Origin: Oscillospiraceae bacterium
GTDB taxonomy: Bacteria; Bacillota; Clostridia; Oscillospirales; CAG-272
Assembly (NCBI GenBank): GCA_015064545.1
Contig: SVSA01000011.1
Span: forward strand, 1-38,342
Length of the DNA: 38,342 nt
Direction: 5' to 3'
This document shows, piece after piece, positions 23,794 to 32,084 of this stretch. Under the pieces are notes generated by a model. The model saw only the letters and a program-made list of their open reading frames with translations. It was not told where the DNA came from and searched no databases. Numbering within the stretch: position 1 is the stretch's first letter; every line of letters starts with the position of its first letter. The position numbers and the translations under genes were made by a program.

Positions 23794-25234
23794 TCCGTTG
23801 TGATCTCCTTTCTCTGCCGGGTAAGAGCTCTCGGCAGATTATCAAATAAAACGGCAGACCGCACAGTACGGTCAGGCAGGGAAACAGAAGGAGTGGAGCG
23901 GTGAAGCGAATCTGCAAACGATCAAAGAAACAATAACAAAGAGAGAGACTTGCCGCACCAATCAGGATCGGTGGTAAGGATCGAACGAGGGGAGACATTG
24001 CGATAACACGGCGAAGACGCCAAAAGCCGAACAGCGCAAGCCCAATTTGTGCGAAAAGGAAAGCAAAGGCAAGTCCGCGTAATGAGGTTGTCGGAAGACA
24101 GCCATACACGCACAAGGGTAAGGGGGCGATGAAAAAAAGGAAAAGCATCCGATGTGAGCAAGAGGCCGCATCCGCGATACGGCGAAGCATTTCGTTGGCC
24201 ACAAGCCAAGGAAGCGCTAGGGCCAGTATCGAAAGAACCTCGGATACAAGAGCTGTATCAGCTTGCGAAAAGCGACCGTACTGATACAATACCGTGACAA
24301 TTTCGTCGGCAAAAAAGCAGAGAAGGAGCGAAATCGGCACTGAAAACAGAAGGGCACCCGACAGAGACGCGGCGGCACAGCGGCGAAACCGGCATGGCGT
24401 ACGGCAGACGGCAAGATGCGGAAAGCAGAGATTGACCGTTCCCGCAATCAGGATACCCGAAACGGCGGATAATAGCAGCATGGCGTAATCGGCAACCGCT
24501 GTACCGAACCGTGATACTTTTCCCATCAGAAGAAAGAATAAGACGCGGATCAGTGGCAGAAGCGATGCCGTGACGGTAACAAGCGGTGCGCGCCTCAGCA
24601 GAGGACCCAACAGCCGTAGCTCTTCGGAAACCTGGCGGTGAAACCGTAGCTTTTGATGCAGGGGCGGAAGCAAGAGCAGGCATTGGAATATCAGCGAAGC
24701 CTGTAAGATAGCCGTGATAACAAAAAGCGTTACGGTATCCGAAAAAGGATCCACAAAGGTCAAGGCGATGACAACCGCAAGATTAGCGATAGCACCGGCA
24801 AGGGCCGGCATCAAAAAACGGTGATTTGCTTGATGGAGTGCTGTCAGAAGAGCCACCAAACCCGAACCGATAACCGAGGGAAAGGATACCCGTAACAGCA
24901 TGACGGCTTTGTTGTGAAGGAAGGGCGATAAATGCGGCGCGAAGCAACGCACCAGCGGATCAGCCAGCAGGATACCAAGAACGGTAAGCACCAAAGAAAA
25001 GAACAAAACCATGTGCAGACAAGCAGAAGCAAAGCGCTTGCGCTGTTGCTCTTCGGCAGGATACAGCGGAAGAAAGCAGCCGGAAATGGCCGCCAAAAAC
25101 AGTGTATCGGACAAGACGGCGGGAATCCGCTGTGACAGCGTAAAAACAGAGGAAAGCTCGCTGAGGCCGAGCAGAGCCGCAAGCCGCGAGGAGCGCAAGA
25201 GCCCAAGCAGCTTGGAAAGCGCCGTGATTCCCAT
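23759..25234 (-). CDS. murJ: MurJ/MVF-family lipid II flippase-like protein
   Basis: This polytopic protein (491 residues from the ATG at 25234) belongs to the MOP/MVF superfamily; MurJ flips lipid II across the membrane. The N-terminal ALSKLLGLLRSSRLAALLG with its arginines, and SQRIPAVLSDTLFLAAISGCFLPLY, match the MurJ TM1-TM2 pattern, though with substitutions (QRIPAVLSD for the usual FRIPN region). The ATG at 25234 lies inside TM1 and has no Shine-Dalgarno. The frame stays open upstream and encodes the expected beginning of TM1 (SPALLPLLI), but offers only non-standard starts: a CTG at 25273 overlapping the trmD stop as CTGA, or an ACG at 25303 behind AAGGAGG. A full protein would be about 504-514 residues. 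A role in export of another lipid-linked glycan with the neighbouring ligase is possible. Confidence 0.83.
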   Translation of the reverse strand: MGITALSKLLGLLRSSRLAALLGLSELSSVFTLSQRIPAVLSDTLFLAAISGCFLPLYPAEEQQRKRFASACLHMVLFFSLVLTVLGILLADPLVRCFAPHLSPFLHNKAVMLLRVSFPSVIGSGLVALLTALHQANHRFLMPALAGAIANLAVVIALTFVDPFSDTVTLFVITAILQASLIFQCLLLLPPLHQKLRFHRQVSEELRLLGPLLRRAPLVTVTASLLPLIRVLFFLLMGKVSRFGTAVADYAMLLLSAVSGILIAGTVNLCFPHLAVCRTPCRFRRCAAASLSGALLFSVPISLLLCFFADEIVTVLYQYGRFSQADTALVSEVLSILALALPWLVANEMLRRIADAASCSHRMLFLFFIAPLPLCVYGCLPTTSLRGLAFAFLFAQIGLALFGFWRLRRVIAMSPLVRSLPPILIGAASLSLCYCFFDRLQIRFTAPLLLFPCLTVLCGLPFYLIICRELLPGRERRSQRNEFSPQEKRAL

Positions 25235-25269
25235 GATAAGCAGGGGTAACAGCGCGGGAGATCGGTCGG

Positions 25270-25947
25270 TCAGAGAAGGTCGGGGCGTTTTTTTCGTGTT
25301 CGTTTGAGAGCCTCCTTAAAGCGCCAGGCGTTAATTTCGGCATGATTGCCGTTAAGTAGAGGATCGGGTACCTTTCGCCCACGGAACACGACGGGGCGGG
25401 TATATTGCGGATATTCAAGCATACCGCAGGAGATGCTTTCGATTTCATGACATTCGCTGGCCGGAAGAACACCGTCGATGAGACGGCCTACACAGTCGAC
25501 CAGAAGACAGGCCGGAATCTCGCCGCCGGTCAGAACATAGTTTCCGACCGAAAGCTCTTCGTCTACGATTTCTTCCAGAATTCTCTCGTCGATTCCCTCA
25601 TAATGGCCGCAAAGGAGAACCAGATGCTCATAGGTAGCAAGCGTTTTGGCCTTTTGCTGTGTCAGCACCTTGCCTTGAGGTGAGAGATAGATAACATGGG
25701 GCTTAGCTTCTGCGGCGGTTGCAAGAATGGATTCATAGCATCGGTAAATCGGCGGTGCGGCCATCAGCATTCCCATGCCGCCGCCATACGGCGTATCGTC
25801 GACGCGGTGATGCTTATCCTCGGAATAGTCGCGGATATTGTGCGTTCGGATATCGAGCAGACCGGCCTTGCGAGCTCGTCCGAGGATGCTTTCGGACAGC
25901 ACGCCCTCAATCATTGCCGGAAAGAGCGTCATAATGTCAATTCTCAT
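25270..25947 (-). CDS. trmD: tRNA (guanine37-N1)-methyltransferase TrmD
   Basis: TrmD methylates N1 of G37 next to the anticodon and prevents frameshifting. The 225-residue SPOUT protein starts at MRIDIMTLFPAMIEGVLSES; the ORF track's 25977 start lies inside rimM. GAGGT lies seven bases before the chosen ATG. Visible motifs are YGGGMGMLM, LLCGHYEGIDERI and the knot segment VLTGGEIPACLLVDCVGRLIDGVL, with the C-terminal LKRTRKKRPDLL. It overlaps the end of rimM by 11 bases, the usual rimM-trmD coupling. Confidence 0.97.
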   Translation of the reverse strand: MRIDIMTLFPAMIEGVLSESILGRARKAGLLDIRTHNIRDYSEDKHHRVDDTPYGGGMGMLMAAPPIYRCYESILATAAEAKPHVIYLSPQGKVLTQQKAKTLATYEHLVLLCGHYEGIDERILEEIVDEELSVGNYVLTGGEIPACLLVDCVGRLIDGVLPASECHEIESISCGMLEYPQYTRPVVFRGRKVPDPLLNGNHAEINAWRFKEALKRTRKKRPDLL

Positions 25948-26455
25948 CAAACATACCTCGAATCGGAGCCAAAACAATACCGGTAGTCAGATCAATCGAC
26001 TTGACAAATTCCTTAACCGCCGGGACAAGAACCATGCCACGCTCGGTTTGGATTTCATAAAGATCACCGGCTCCGCCTTGGATCACATCGTGAAGCGTGC
26101 CGTAGGTATGTCCGTCATGATAATCGGTAACGGGCAGGCCCTTCAGATCGTCGATCAGAAAAGCCCCCTCAGCAAGCGGGATATCGTCGCGGTCGGCAAA
26201 AATCAGGGTATTCTTCATCGCCTCGGCAGCATCAAAGGTGTCGATGCCCTCCAAGGTCAGCAGAACGTGATATTTTTGCACCGATCCCTTGAGAATGATC
26301 AGCTTCTGATATGGCTCGCCATGATGCTTCGGCGAAAGATAGACTTGCTTCATCTGCGCCAATACTTGGGGGGTATCGCACCATGGTTCGACCTTAACGG
26401 TACCGTGTACACCATGTGTATTGATGATTTTACCGATTTCAATATATTTTCGCAT
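25937..26455 (-). CDS. rimM: 16S rRNA processing protein RimM
   Basis: RimM binds ribosomal protein S19 and helps mature the 30S head. The 172-residue protein has the N-terminal RimM domain (MRKYIEIGKIINTHGVHGTVKVEP) and a C-terminal PRC-barrel-like domain (GLPVTDYHDGHTYGTLHDVIQGGAGDLYEI ... LVPAVKEFVKSIDL). The ATG follows CAGGAG at seven bases. It heads the rimM-trmD-murJ run; the common flanking rpsP and rplS genes are not here. Confidence 0.96.
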   Translation of the reverse strand: MRKYIEIGKIINTHGVHGTVKVEPWCDTPQVLAQMKQVYLSPKHHGEPYQKLIILKGSVQKYHVLLTLEGIDTFDAAEAMKNTLIFADRDDIPLAEGAFLIDDLKGLPVTDYHDGHTYGTLHDVIQGGAGDLYEIQTERGMVLVPAVKEFVKSIDLTTGIVLAPIRGMFDEN

Positions 26456-26507
26456 ACGCTGTCTCCTGTGGCCGCGATCCGATTTCCATGATATTCCTTC
26501 TTAATAT

Positions 26508-26529
26508 TTTACCACTCGGCGCGCCGATA
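26508..26529 (-). promoter_or_regulatory. Possible extended -10 promoter of rimM with palindromic spacer
   Basis: On the minus strand TGGTAAAAT (an extended -10, hexamer at 26508-26513) lies about 50 bases upstream of the rimM start. No good -35 is present. The spacer contains the 12-bp perfect palindrome TCGGCGCGCCGA (26518-26529), which could be an operator or chance. Confidence 0.42.
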
Positions 26530-26598
26530 ACTATGAACATACTGTAAACATTTTGGCCATAGCCGCGGCAACGGTCGAAAATACGTGGTTTTTCAGCG

Positions 26599-26639
26599 AA
26601 AAAATCGCCCTACACAGGAGGTGTGGGACGATTTTTTTG
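26599..26639 (-). terminator. Intrinsic terminator after radA
   Basis: On the minus strand AAAATCGTCCCACAC and GTGTAGGGCGATTTT pair (with G-T pairs) around a short loop and are followed by a T-run. It directly abuts the radA stop codon. A-runs on the other side make it potentially active in both directions. Confidence 0.83.
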
Positions 26640-28019
26640 TTATTTGAGGACAGCGGCAAGCGCATCATAGAGCCCCTTGACAGGCTCAATGCGGATAGAA
26701 AACTGCTGGGGATTCAGCTTGCCCTCGCCGATATTGCGGTAAGGCACCAGAATCCGCGAAAAGCCGAGACGCTCGGCTTCACGCACGCGCTGCTCGACCG
26801 AGCCGACGGCGCGGCATTCTCCCGAAAGACCGATTTCCCCGATGGCTAACAGATCGTCGGGCAGAGGCTTGTCCTTCATACAGGAGATGAGGGCCAACGC
26901 CGCCGGCAGATCGGCCGCCGGATCGTCGAGGCGGAGACCGCCGATGACATTCATATACGTATCGCAGGAGGAGAAGCGCAGGCCGAGGCGTTTCTCCAAA
27001 ACCGCGAGCAACAGACAAAGACGATTCGTATCCAGGCCGTTGGCGGTTCGCCGCGGAGAGGGAAAAACAGTATTGGTTACCAGCGCCTGAATTTCGGCAA
27101 TGATCGGGCGGGTGCCCTCCATGACACAGACAGCGCAGTTACCCGAAACATTTTGGGGACGTCCTGCCAGTAGTGCCTCGGATGGGTTTGGTACCTCGGC
27201 CAGTCCCTTGGCTGTCATTTCAAAGACACCGATTTCATTGGTGGAGCCAAAGCGGTTTTTGATCGCACGGACAATGCGATAGGTGTTTTCACGTTCGCCT
27301 TCAAAGTGCAGAACGGCATCGACCATGTGTTCCAGTACCTTAGGGCCGGCGATGGCACCCTCTTTGTTGACATGACCGACAAGAATGACCGAGATTCCCT
27401 CATTTTTGGCTAAGGCAATCAGGCGTCCGGCTGCCTCCTTGACCTGCGTGACACTGCCGGGAGCCGAGGATGAGGCTTCACCGTAAATGGTTTGTACCGA
27501 ATCGGCAATGACAACATCGGGCTTTCGTTTGGAAACTTCTTCTAAAATGCGTTCCAGATTGGTTTCGGTCTGAACATAGAGCTCGCCCTCCTCAACACCG
27601 AGACGGCGGGCACGCATTTTCAGCTGTCCCGGCGATTCTTCGCCGGACACATACAGGATGGTTTGGCCAAGAGAAGCCAACTTGCCGCCAATCTGCATCA
27701 GCAGGGTGGACTTGCCGATACCGGGCTCACCCGAAAGCAGAACAACCGAGCCGCTGACTAAGCCGCCGCCGAGGACGCGGTCCATTTCACCGTATCCGCA
27801 GGAGACACGCATATAGACCGGCATCTCAAGCTCATGCAGCCGCACGGCGGGAGCCGATTTGCCGCTGTATGGCTGGTGAGGCGCTTTCGCCGACTTTTTT
27901 TCGTCGGTGATGATCTGCTCCTCCATTGTGTTCCAAGCATTGCAGGAGGGACAGCGACCAAGCCACTTGGCCGAACGGTACTCGCAGGCTGAGCAAACAT
28001 AGAGGGTTTTGGTTTTCAT
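26640..28019 (-). CDS. radA: DNA repair protein RadA (Sms)
   Basis: RadA is a hexameric DnaB-like ATPase that drives branch migration in recombination. The 459-residue protein has the N-terminal four-Cys zinc finger (CSACEYRSAKWLGRCPSC, residues 9-26), Walker A GEPGIGKST (97-105), the RadA motif KNRFGSTNEIGVF, and a C-terminal Lon-protease-like domain lacking a catalytic site. The ATG at 28019 is chosen because CAGGAG lies just upstream; the ORF track's 28097 start lies in cwlD. It is the last gene of a run with the amidase and is followed by a terminator. Confidence 0.97.
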   Translation of the reverse strand: MKTKTLYVCSACEYRSAKWLGRCPSCNAWNTMEEQIITDEKKSAKAPHQPYSGKSAPAVRLHELEMPVYMRVSCGYGEMDRVLGGGLVSGSVVLLSGEPGIGKSTLLMQIGGKLASLGQTILYVSGEESPGQLKMRARRLGVEEGELYVQTETNLERILEEVSKRKPDVVIADSVQTIYGEASSSAPGSVTQVKEAAGRLIALAKNEGISVILVGHVNKEGAIAGPKVLEHMVDAVLHFEGERENTYRIVRAIKNRFGSTNEIGVFEMTAKGLAEVPNPSEALLAGRPQNVSGNCAVCVMEGTRPIIAEIQALVTNTVFPSPRRTANGLDTNRLCLLLAVLEKRLGLRFSSCDTYMNVIGGLRLDDPAADLPAALALISCMKDKPLPDDLLAIGEIGLSGECRAVGSVEQRVREAERLGFSRILVPYRNIGEGKLNPQQFSIRIEPVKGLYDALAAVLK

Positions 28020-28059
28020 AATAACTCCTGTATCATAAACGTCGTGTAGAATCGGTTGG

Positions 28060-28791
28060 TTATTCGGCTTCGGCAGAAGCCGTATGCCAGGACGCATACG
28101 AGGTGGCTAAGAGGACGGCTAATTTGGTTCGATAGACCGGATCCTCAAGCAAAAGCGCCTCGTCGGGATTGGACAAAAAGCCGCATTCAATCAAAACAGC
28201 AGGGGAATGGATGCGGTGAAGGAGGTAGATCGCGGAGGTGGCAGGCTTGATGGCGCGATTGTTATCGGGCTGCAGAGAGGCTTGCACCGCAGACTGAATG
28301 GTTTCGGCCAGGATTTGGCCGGAGGGATGATGGGTGGAATAATAGACCTGCAGACCGCGGTAGCGGCTTTGGGGGAATTTATTCATGTGAATACTGAGAA
28401 ACGGTACACCGGGGTTGGCTTCGGCAATAGCCAGACGGCCGCGGAGATCCTGCATTTTTCGTGAGGATGCTGCCTCGGAGGTGAGCGAAATATCGCTGTC
28501 GCGGGTGAGGATAACATCGTAACCGAGAAGATGAAGGAGTTCGGCCACCGATAATGTTGTCTCAAGATTCAGCGTTTTTTCGGCCGTTCCGGTCACCGAA
28601 ACGGCGCCGCCGTCAAAGCCACCATGTCCGGCGTCTAAAATCAAAGTACGTCGTTCTCCGTCGGCAAGAACGGCATCGGCATCGCGAAAATAACGCAGAT
28701 AGAGCTGATGTAAAAGCGAGGCGGTCACAATCAGCAGTAGCGCAATAAGACAATAGAGGAAAAGACTGCCGTTTCGTTTTTCGGTATGCAT
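28060..28791 (-). CDS. cwlD: N-acetylmuramoyl-L-alanine amidase, CwlD-like (Amidase_3)
   Basis: Amidase_3 enzymes cut the bond between MurNAc and L-Ala; CwlD acts with GerS or PdaA in spore cortex muramic-lactam formation. The 243-residue protein has an N-terminal membrane anchor (about 9-30), then LILDAGHGGFDGGA with zinc ligand His56, a Glu ligand in AEKTLNLE, the second His in SIHMN, and the catalytic Glu in VLIECGFLSN. Anchor plus a single catalytic domain without cell-wall-binding repeats is the CwlD plan. The ATG at 28791 has GGGGGAT upstream; 28836 lacks a ribosome binding site. The symbol is by architecture; another amidase of the family is possible. radA follows 40 bases downstream. 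Confidence 0.85.
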   Translation of the reverse strand: MHTEKRNGSLFLYCLIALLLIVTASLLHQLYLRYFRDADAVLADGERRTLILDAGHGGFDGGAVSVTGTAEKTLNLETTLSVAELLHLLGYDVILTRDSDISLTSEAASSRKMQDLRGRLAIAEANPGVPFLSIHMNKFPQSRYRGLQVYYSTHHPSGQILAETIQSAVQASLQPDNNRAIKPATSAIYLLHRIHSPAVLIECGFLSNPDEALLLEDPVYRTKLAVLLATSYASWHTASAEAE

Positions 28792-28856
28792 GGTATCCCC
28801 CGAGTATGGAAAATTGTCGCAAGCGACTCGTTCCATTCTATGCGGCAGATCAAGAA

Positions 28857-31172
28857 TTATGCACGCGGCTCCGTTTCGTTCGGGTGCGGCTCGGTGTGTG
28901 CGGTGTCAGGCGGTATCGTTTTGCGACGCGACGCACGGGCACCAGCGGACGGCAAGCGTCTGCGACGGAAGCGAACGAGCAGAACAAAGACGATCAGAAG
29001 AAAGCCAACGGCCACAGCGATCGTTACCAGCAGCAGGAAGAGCGTAAATAGCGGTGCTATAGTCTTGGTTTTTCCCAGCGTTATCGTTTTGACATCCAAA
29101 TACTGATCCTCCGCCCCCGAGCCGGTGCGCGTCCAAAGACGGAGCTTAGCGGATGATAGTGCCATACTTTCTAACTCATTCAGCGGAAAGGTGATCGTCA
29201 ACCACTCGTTGGTGTCTACCGTTGCTTCGGCATTCCAAACGATTTCGTGTCCGTTTTGATTTCCGATGAAAAGAAGGCGCAGATCGGCGGTTTTGCTTTT
29301 GGAAACAACACGAACCGTCAGTGTCAGCGAATCGGCATGGCCGAGTCGCGTCAGATCCGGGACGGTGGCTCCGATTCCCATGTGCTCAAAGGAGGATACC
29401 CGCAACAGCGCGGCACGCAAGAAGGTGGCATCTTCTTCTTCGCAGAGCTCAAGATACTCGGTATTATCGGTAGGATAGAAGTCATAGAGGCTTTTACTGA
29501 AGTCGTAGAGCACTTCGATGGTTTCTTTGGACGTCAGTATCGTGGGTTTGATGGGAGAGACGGTGATTTCGACACGGTGTGATGCGAAATCCTCGGGACT
29601 GATCGTGTTTTCGGGAAGTAATGACAGGTAAGGAGTGATAAGATCGGTGTTATTCTCACGGTCAACCGCTTTGAACACGGCATGAATGGCCTTCGGTGTT
29701 GAGGGCTCTAACAAAAGATCGGAGGAGGCATAGAGACCGTAATACAGCGAGGATTCCGCGGCGTGATCGACATGACGATGCCAGATCAGTGCCTCAACCG
29801 TGTCATGCTGCAAGGCAATTTTGTAGGCGTAGAGATAGGCCGCGGCTTGAAGCCGTTCATTTGCGGTTCCGCTCTCACCGCTAACGCCGAATTCGCTTAG
29901 CAGAAGCGGACGCACAGTGCCTTGATAGCGGTACGGATCGGCTTGGAGACATTCGATCAGCACCGAAAGATTTTTCATGGTAATATACGAGGCATCGGGC
30001 TTATCCAGGGCGGCAGGATCATTCCAAAAATCGGTTTGGGTAAGGACCGAAGGGTAGGGGTTGACCGCGATGCCGAAGGGAAGATCCGAACAGCGCGTTA
30101 CAACCGCCGTTAAGAAGTCATAGGCGCAGAACAGATACGGCTTTTCATTTTCTTGGGTAATGTGATAGCGGTTTGAGAGTGGGACAAAAACACGGGCATT
30201 GGCATAGGCGCTTCGCACGGCCGTGTCGGCAATGCGCAAAAACGTGGCATAAGCCGCAGCATAATCGTCGAGACGGGGAATACCGGCGCTGTTGCGATCT
30301 CCCTCCTCATTGGCTTCATAACCGAGGATAAAGCTGCCGCAGAAGCCGTTGGCAGACGTGGGATCGGAATAGCGGGAGGCCAAAAAGTGAAGCATGGCCG
30401 CATAGCGAAGTACCCCCTCGCGTGTGGAAACATTGGGGGCAAACAACGTGCCGCTGTTGCCCACCGCCGCATCATAGTATAAATCGGAAGAGGCCGTGGT
30501 ATCAAAGGCTAACAAGCAGTTCAGATAAATGTGAATTCCGGCGTCGGAAAGCGAACGAATACGGTAATCCAATGCCGAAACTGCGGTACTGTTGACATAG
30601 TATTTGTTCCCGCCGTAGAGAAAGGTGATTGCCTTTTCCTCGGAATAGGCGATCAGCTCGTTGAAAAAAACCGTGACAGTTGTATGCTTGACACCGAGTA
30701 GTTGTGCGTCGGTAAGGAGCTGAACTTGCAGACCTTTCTTTGAGGTCATGGCAGGATAAGACTGTGTATGGGGGGCAAAATCCGCGAAATTGGAGAGATA
30801 GACGGCAGGAGAAATGACCTGATATTCGCCGACCTCATCGACTAAAGCCAGCCGATAGCCGTAAAGAGCCAGCGAGGCATCCGAGACATCGTAAGGCAGC
30901 GTAAAGCGAATCGATCGCTTGTCGGCATCGGTAATGGCGATAGGAGTCAGTGTTTCGATCGACTCATTTTCAGGAGAGACACGGAAGAGGTAGACCGCGC
31001 GGTTACCCTCGATAAAGCCGGGTGCCAGGGTGGCCTCGGCAATTAATTCGCTTCCGTCCTCAGACAGATAAACGCGGTTCAGCTCGGTGACATCTCCTTC
31101 GGCGGCAAAAACCACTCCGAACAAAGAGACGGCACATAAGAGCAGTATCGGCAGTAGGATGAGGCGTTTCAT
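28857..31172 (-). CDS. Membrane-anchored glycoside-hydrolase-like protein (DUF5722-like), uncharacterised
   Basis: This is a 771-residue exported protein. The ATG at 31172 follows GGAGGG and begins a signal peptide (MKRLILLPILLLCAVSLFGVVFAAEG); the ORF track's extra 38 codons come from the tpiA end region. A beta-sandwich-like region (about 25-125) precedes a probable TIM-barrel domain: FILGYEANE (Asn288-Glu289, like the acid/base NE of clan GH-A), FVPLSNRYH, NPYPS and LLLSEFGVSG (Glu427, a candidate nucleophile), then ALIWHRHVDH. A second beta domain (about 540-690) looks like a carbohydrate-binding module. The protein ends in a membrane segment (FTLFLLLVTIAVAVGFLLIVFVLLV) and an RFRRRR tail, so it is anchored with the enzyme outside. 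The DUF5722 link is from memory. The substrate is unknown. Confidence 0.7.
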   Translation of the reverse strand: MKRLILLPILLLCAVSLFGVVFAAEGDVTELNRVYLSEDGSELIAEATLAPGFIEGNRAVYLFRVSPENESIETLTPIAITDADKRSIRFTLPYDVSDASLALYGYRLALVDEVGEYQVISPAVYLSNFADFAPHTQSYPAMTSKKGLQVQLLTDAQLLGVKHTTVTVFFNELIAYSEEKAITFLYGGNKYYVNSTAVSALDYRIRSLSDAGIHIYLNCLLAFDTTASSDLYYDAAVGNSGTLFAPNVSTREGVLRYAAMLHFLASRYSDPTSANGFCGSFILGYEANEEGDRNSAGIPRLDDYAAAYATFLRIADTAVRSAYANARVFVPLSNRYHITQENEKPYLFCAYDFLTAVVTRCSDLPFGIAVNPYPSVLTQTDFWNDPAALDKPDASYITMKNLSVLIECLQADPYRYQGTVRPLLLSEFGVSGESGTANERLQAAAYLYAYKIALQHDTVEALIWHRHVDHAAESSLYYGLYASSDLLLEPSTPKAIHAVFKAVDRENNTDLITPYLSLLPENTISPEDFASHRVEITVSPIKPTILTSKETIEVLYDFSKSLYDFYPTDNTEYLELCEEEDATFLRAALLRVSSFEHMGIGATVPDLTRLGHADSLTLTVRVVSKSKTADLRLLFIGNQNGHEIVWNAEATVDTNEWLTITFPLNELESMALSSAKLRLWTRTGSGAEDQYLDVKTITLGKTKTIAPLFTLFLLLVTIAVAVGFLLIVFVLLVRFRRRRLPSAGARASRRKTIPPDTAHTEPHPNETEPRA

Positions 31173-31182
31173 GCGACCCTCC

Positions 31183-31233
31183 GAAAAAAGAATAGAGAAA
31201 AAGCGGAGCGAAAGGAATGTCCTCGCTCCGCTT
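31183..31233 (-). terminator. Intrinsic terminator of pgk-tpiA
   Basis: On the minus strand AAGCGGAGCGA and TCGCTCCGCTT form a perfect 11-bp stem, followed by TTTCTCTATTCTTTTTT. It starts 10 bases after the tpiA stop codon. Its T-tract ends only about 11 bases before the start codon of the glycosidase-like gene. Confidence 0.87.
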
Positions 31234-31242
31234 GTCATGTGA

Positions 31243-32010
31243 TTACTGTGCCGCGTCAATGATAGCGGTGAAGTCCGAGGCGACAAGGGAAGCGCCGCCG
31301 ATCAGTCCGCCGTCAACATTGACCTTGGCCAAAAGCTCGGCCGCATTGCTCGGCTTCATCGAGCCGCCGTACTGAATGGTAACGCTCTCGGCAACCTCAG
31401 TACCATACTTTTCGGCCACAACCGAACGAATCACGGCGCAAACCTCCTCGGCCTGCTCTGCGGTGGCGGTTCTGCCGGTGCCGATTGCCCAAACCGGCTC
31501 ATAGGCGATGATGACCTTGCTCATGTCCTCGGCAGAAACATCGAGCAGGGCAATTTTTGTCTGCATCGAAACCACCTCGGTGGTGATGCCGCGATCACGC
31601 TCATCAAGAAGCTCACCTACGCAAAGGATAGGGGTAAGATCAGCGGCAAGTGCAGCCTTGAGGCGGAGATTGACGGTGGCATCGGTTTCGCCGAAGTACT
31701 GTCTTCTTTCGCTGTGGCCGATGACAACGTACTCGGCACCGCATTCCTTCAGCATATCGGCCGAAATTTCACCGGTAAAGGCGCCCTTCTTTTCAAAGTG
31801 GACATTCTGTGCGCCAACCTTGATATTGGTGCCGGCGGTAAGCGTAACGGCGGTCATCAGATCAACAAAGGGGACACAAACCACAATGTCACAGCCGTTC
31901 TTGCCTTTGACCATCGGAATCAGTCCGGAAAGGAGCTTGGCCGTTTCGGAGGGGGTCATATTCATTTTCCAGTTGCCGGCGATGACAGCTTTTCTAACAT
32001 TTTTATTCAT
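31243..32010 (-). CDS. tpiA: Triosephosphate isomerase
   Basis: TpiA interconverts dihydroxyacetone phosphate and glyceraldehyde 3-phosphate. The 255-residue TIM barrel has AGNWKMNM (Lys of the active site), VIGHSERRQYFGE (catalytic His), AYEPVWAIGTG (catalytic Glu and the flexible loop) and IQYGGSM, all intact. The ATG follows GAGGT. It lies 74 bases after pgk with a small hairpin between them, the common pgk-tpiA order; gap, gpmI and eno are not in the window. Confidence 0.98.
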   Translation of the reverse strand: MNKNVRKAVIAGNWKMNMTPSETAKLLSGLIPMVKGKNGCDIVVCVPFVDLMTAVTLTAGTNIKVGAQNVHFEKKGAFTGEISADMLKECGAEYVVIGHSERRQYFGETDATVNLRLKAALAADLTPILCVGELLDERDRGITTEVVSMQTKIALLDVSAEDMSKVIIAYEPVWAIGTGRTATAEQAEEVCAVIRSVVAEKYGTEVAESVTIQYGGSMKPSNAAELLAKVNVDGGLIGGASLVASDFTAIIDAAQ

Positions 32011-32050
32011 GGGAGAACCTCAAAATAATCCTTTCGTGATAAAGTGGGGA

Positions 32051-32072
32051 AGCGCGGGTGTTACCCCGCGCT
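32051..32072. repeat. Hairpin between pgk and tpiA
   Basis: AGCGCGGG and CCCGCGCT form a GC-rich stem with a small loop in the pgk-tpiA gap. No T-run follows on the minus strand, so it is more likely an mRNA-stabilising or processing element than a terminator. Confidence 0.55.
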
Positions 32073-32084
32073 GTCATGAGCAAA

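Noticed and set aside
25270-25320. A lost ATGA overlap between trmD and murJ (ATG mutated to ACG, removing the trmD stop)
   Set aside because: The trmD residues beyond that point, RTRKKRPDLL, match the normal TrmD C-terminal pattern, so trmD never ended there.
32051-32072. Terminator between pgk and tpiA
   Set aside because: The hairpin lacks a following T-run, and the two genes normally form one operon.
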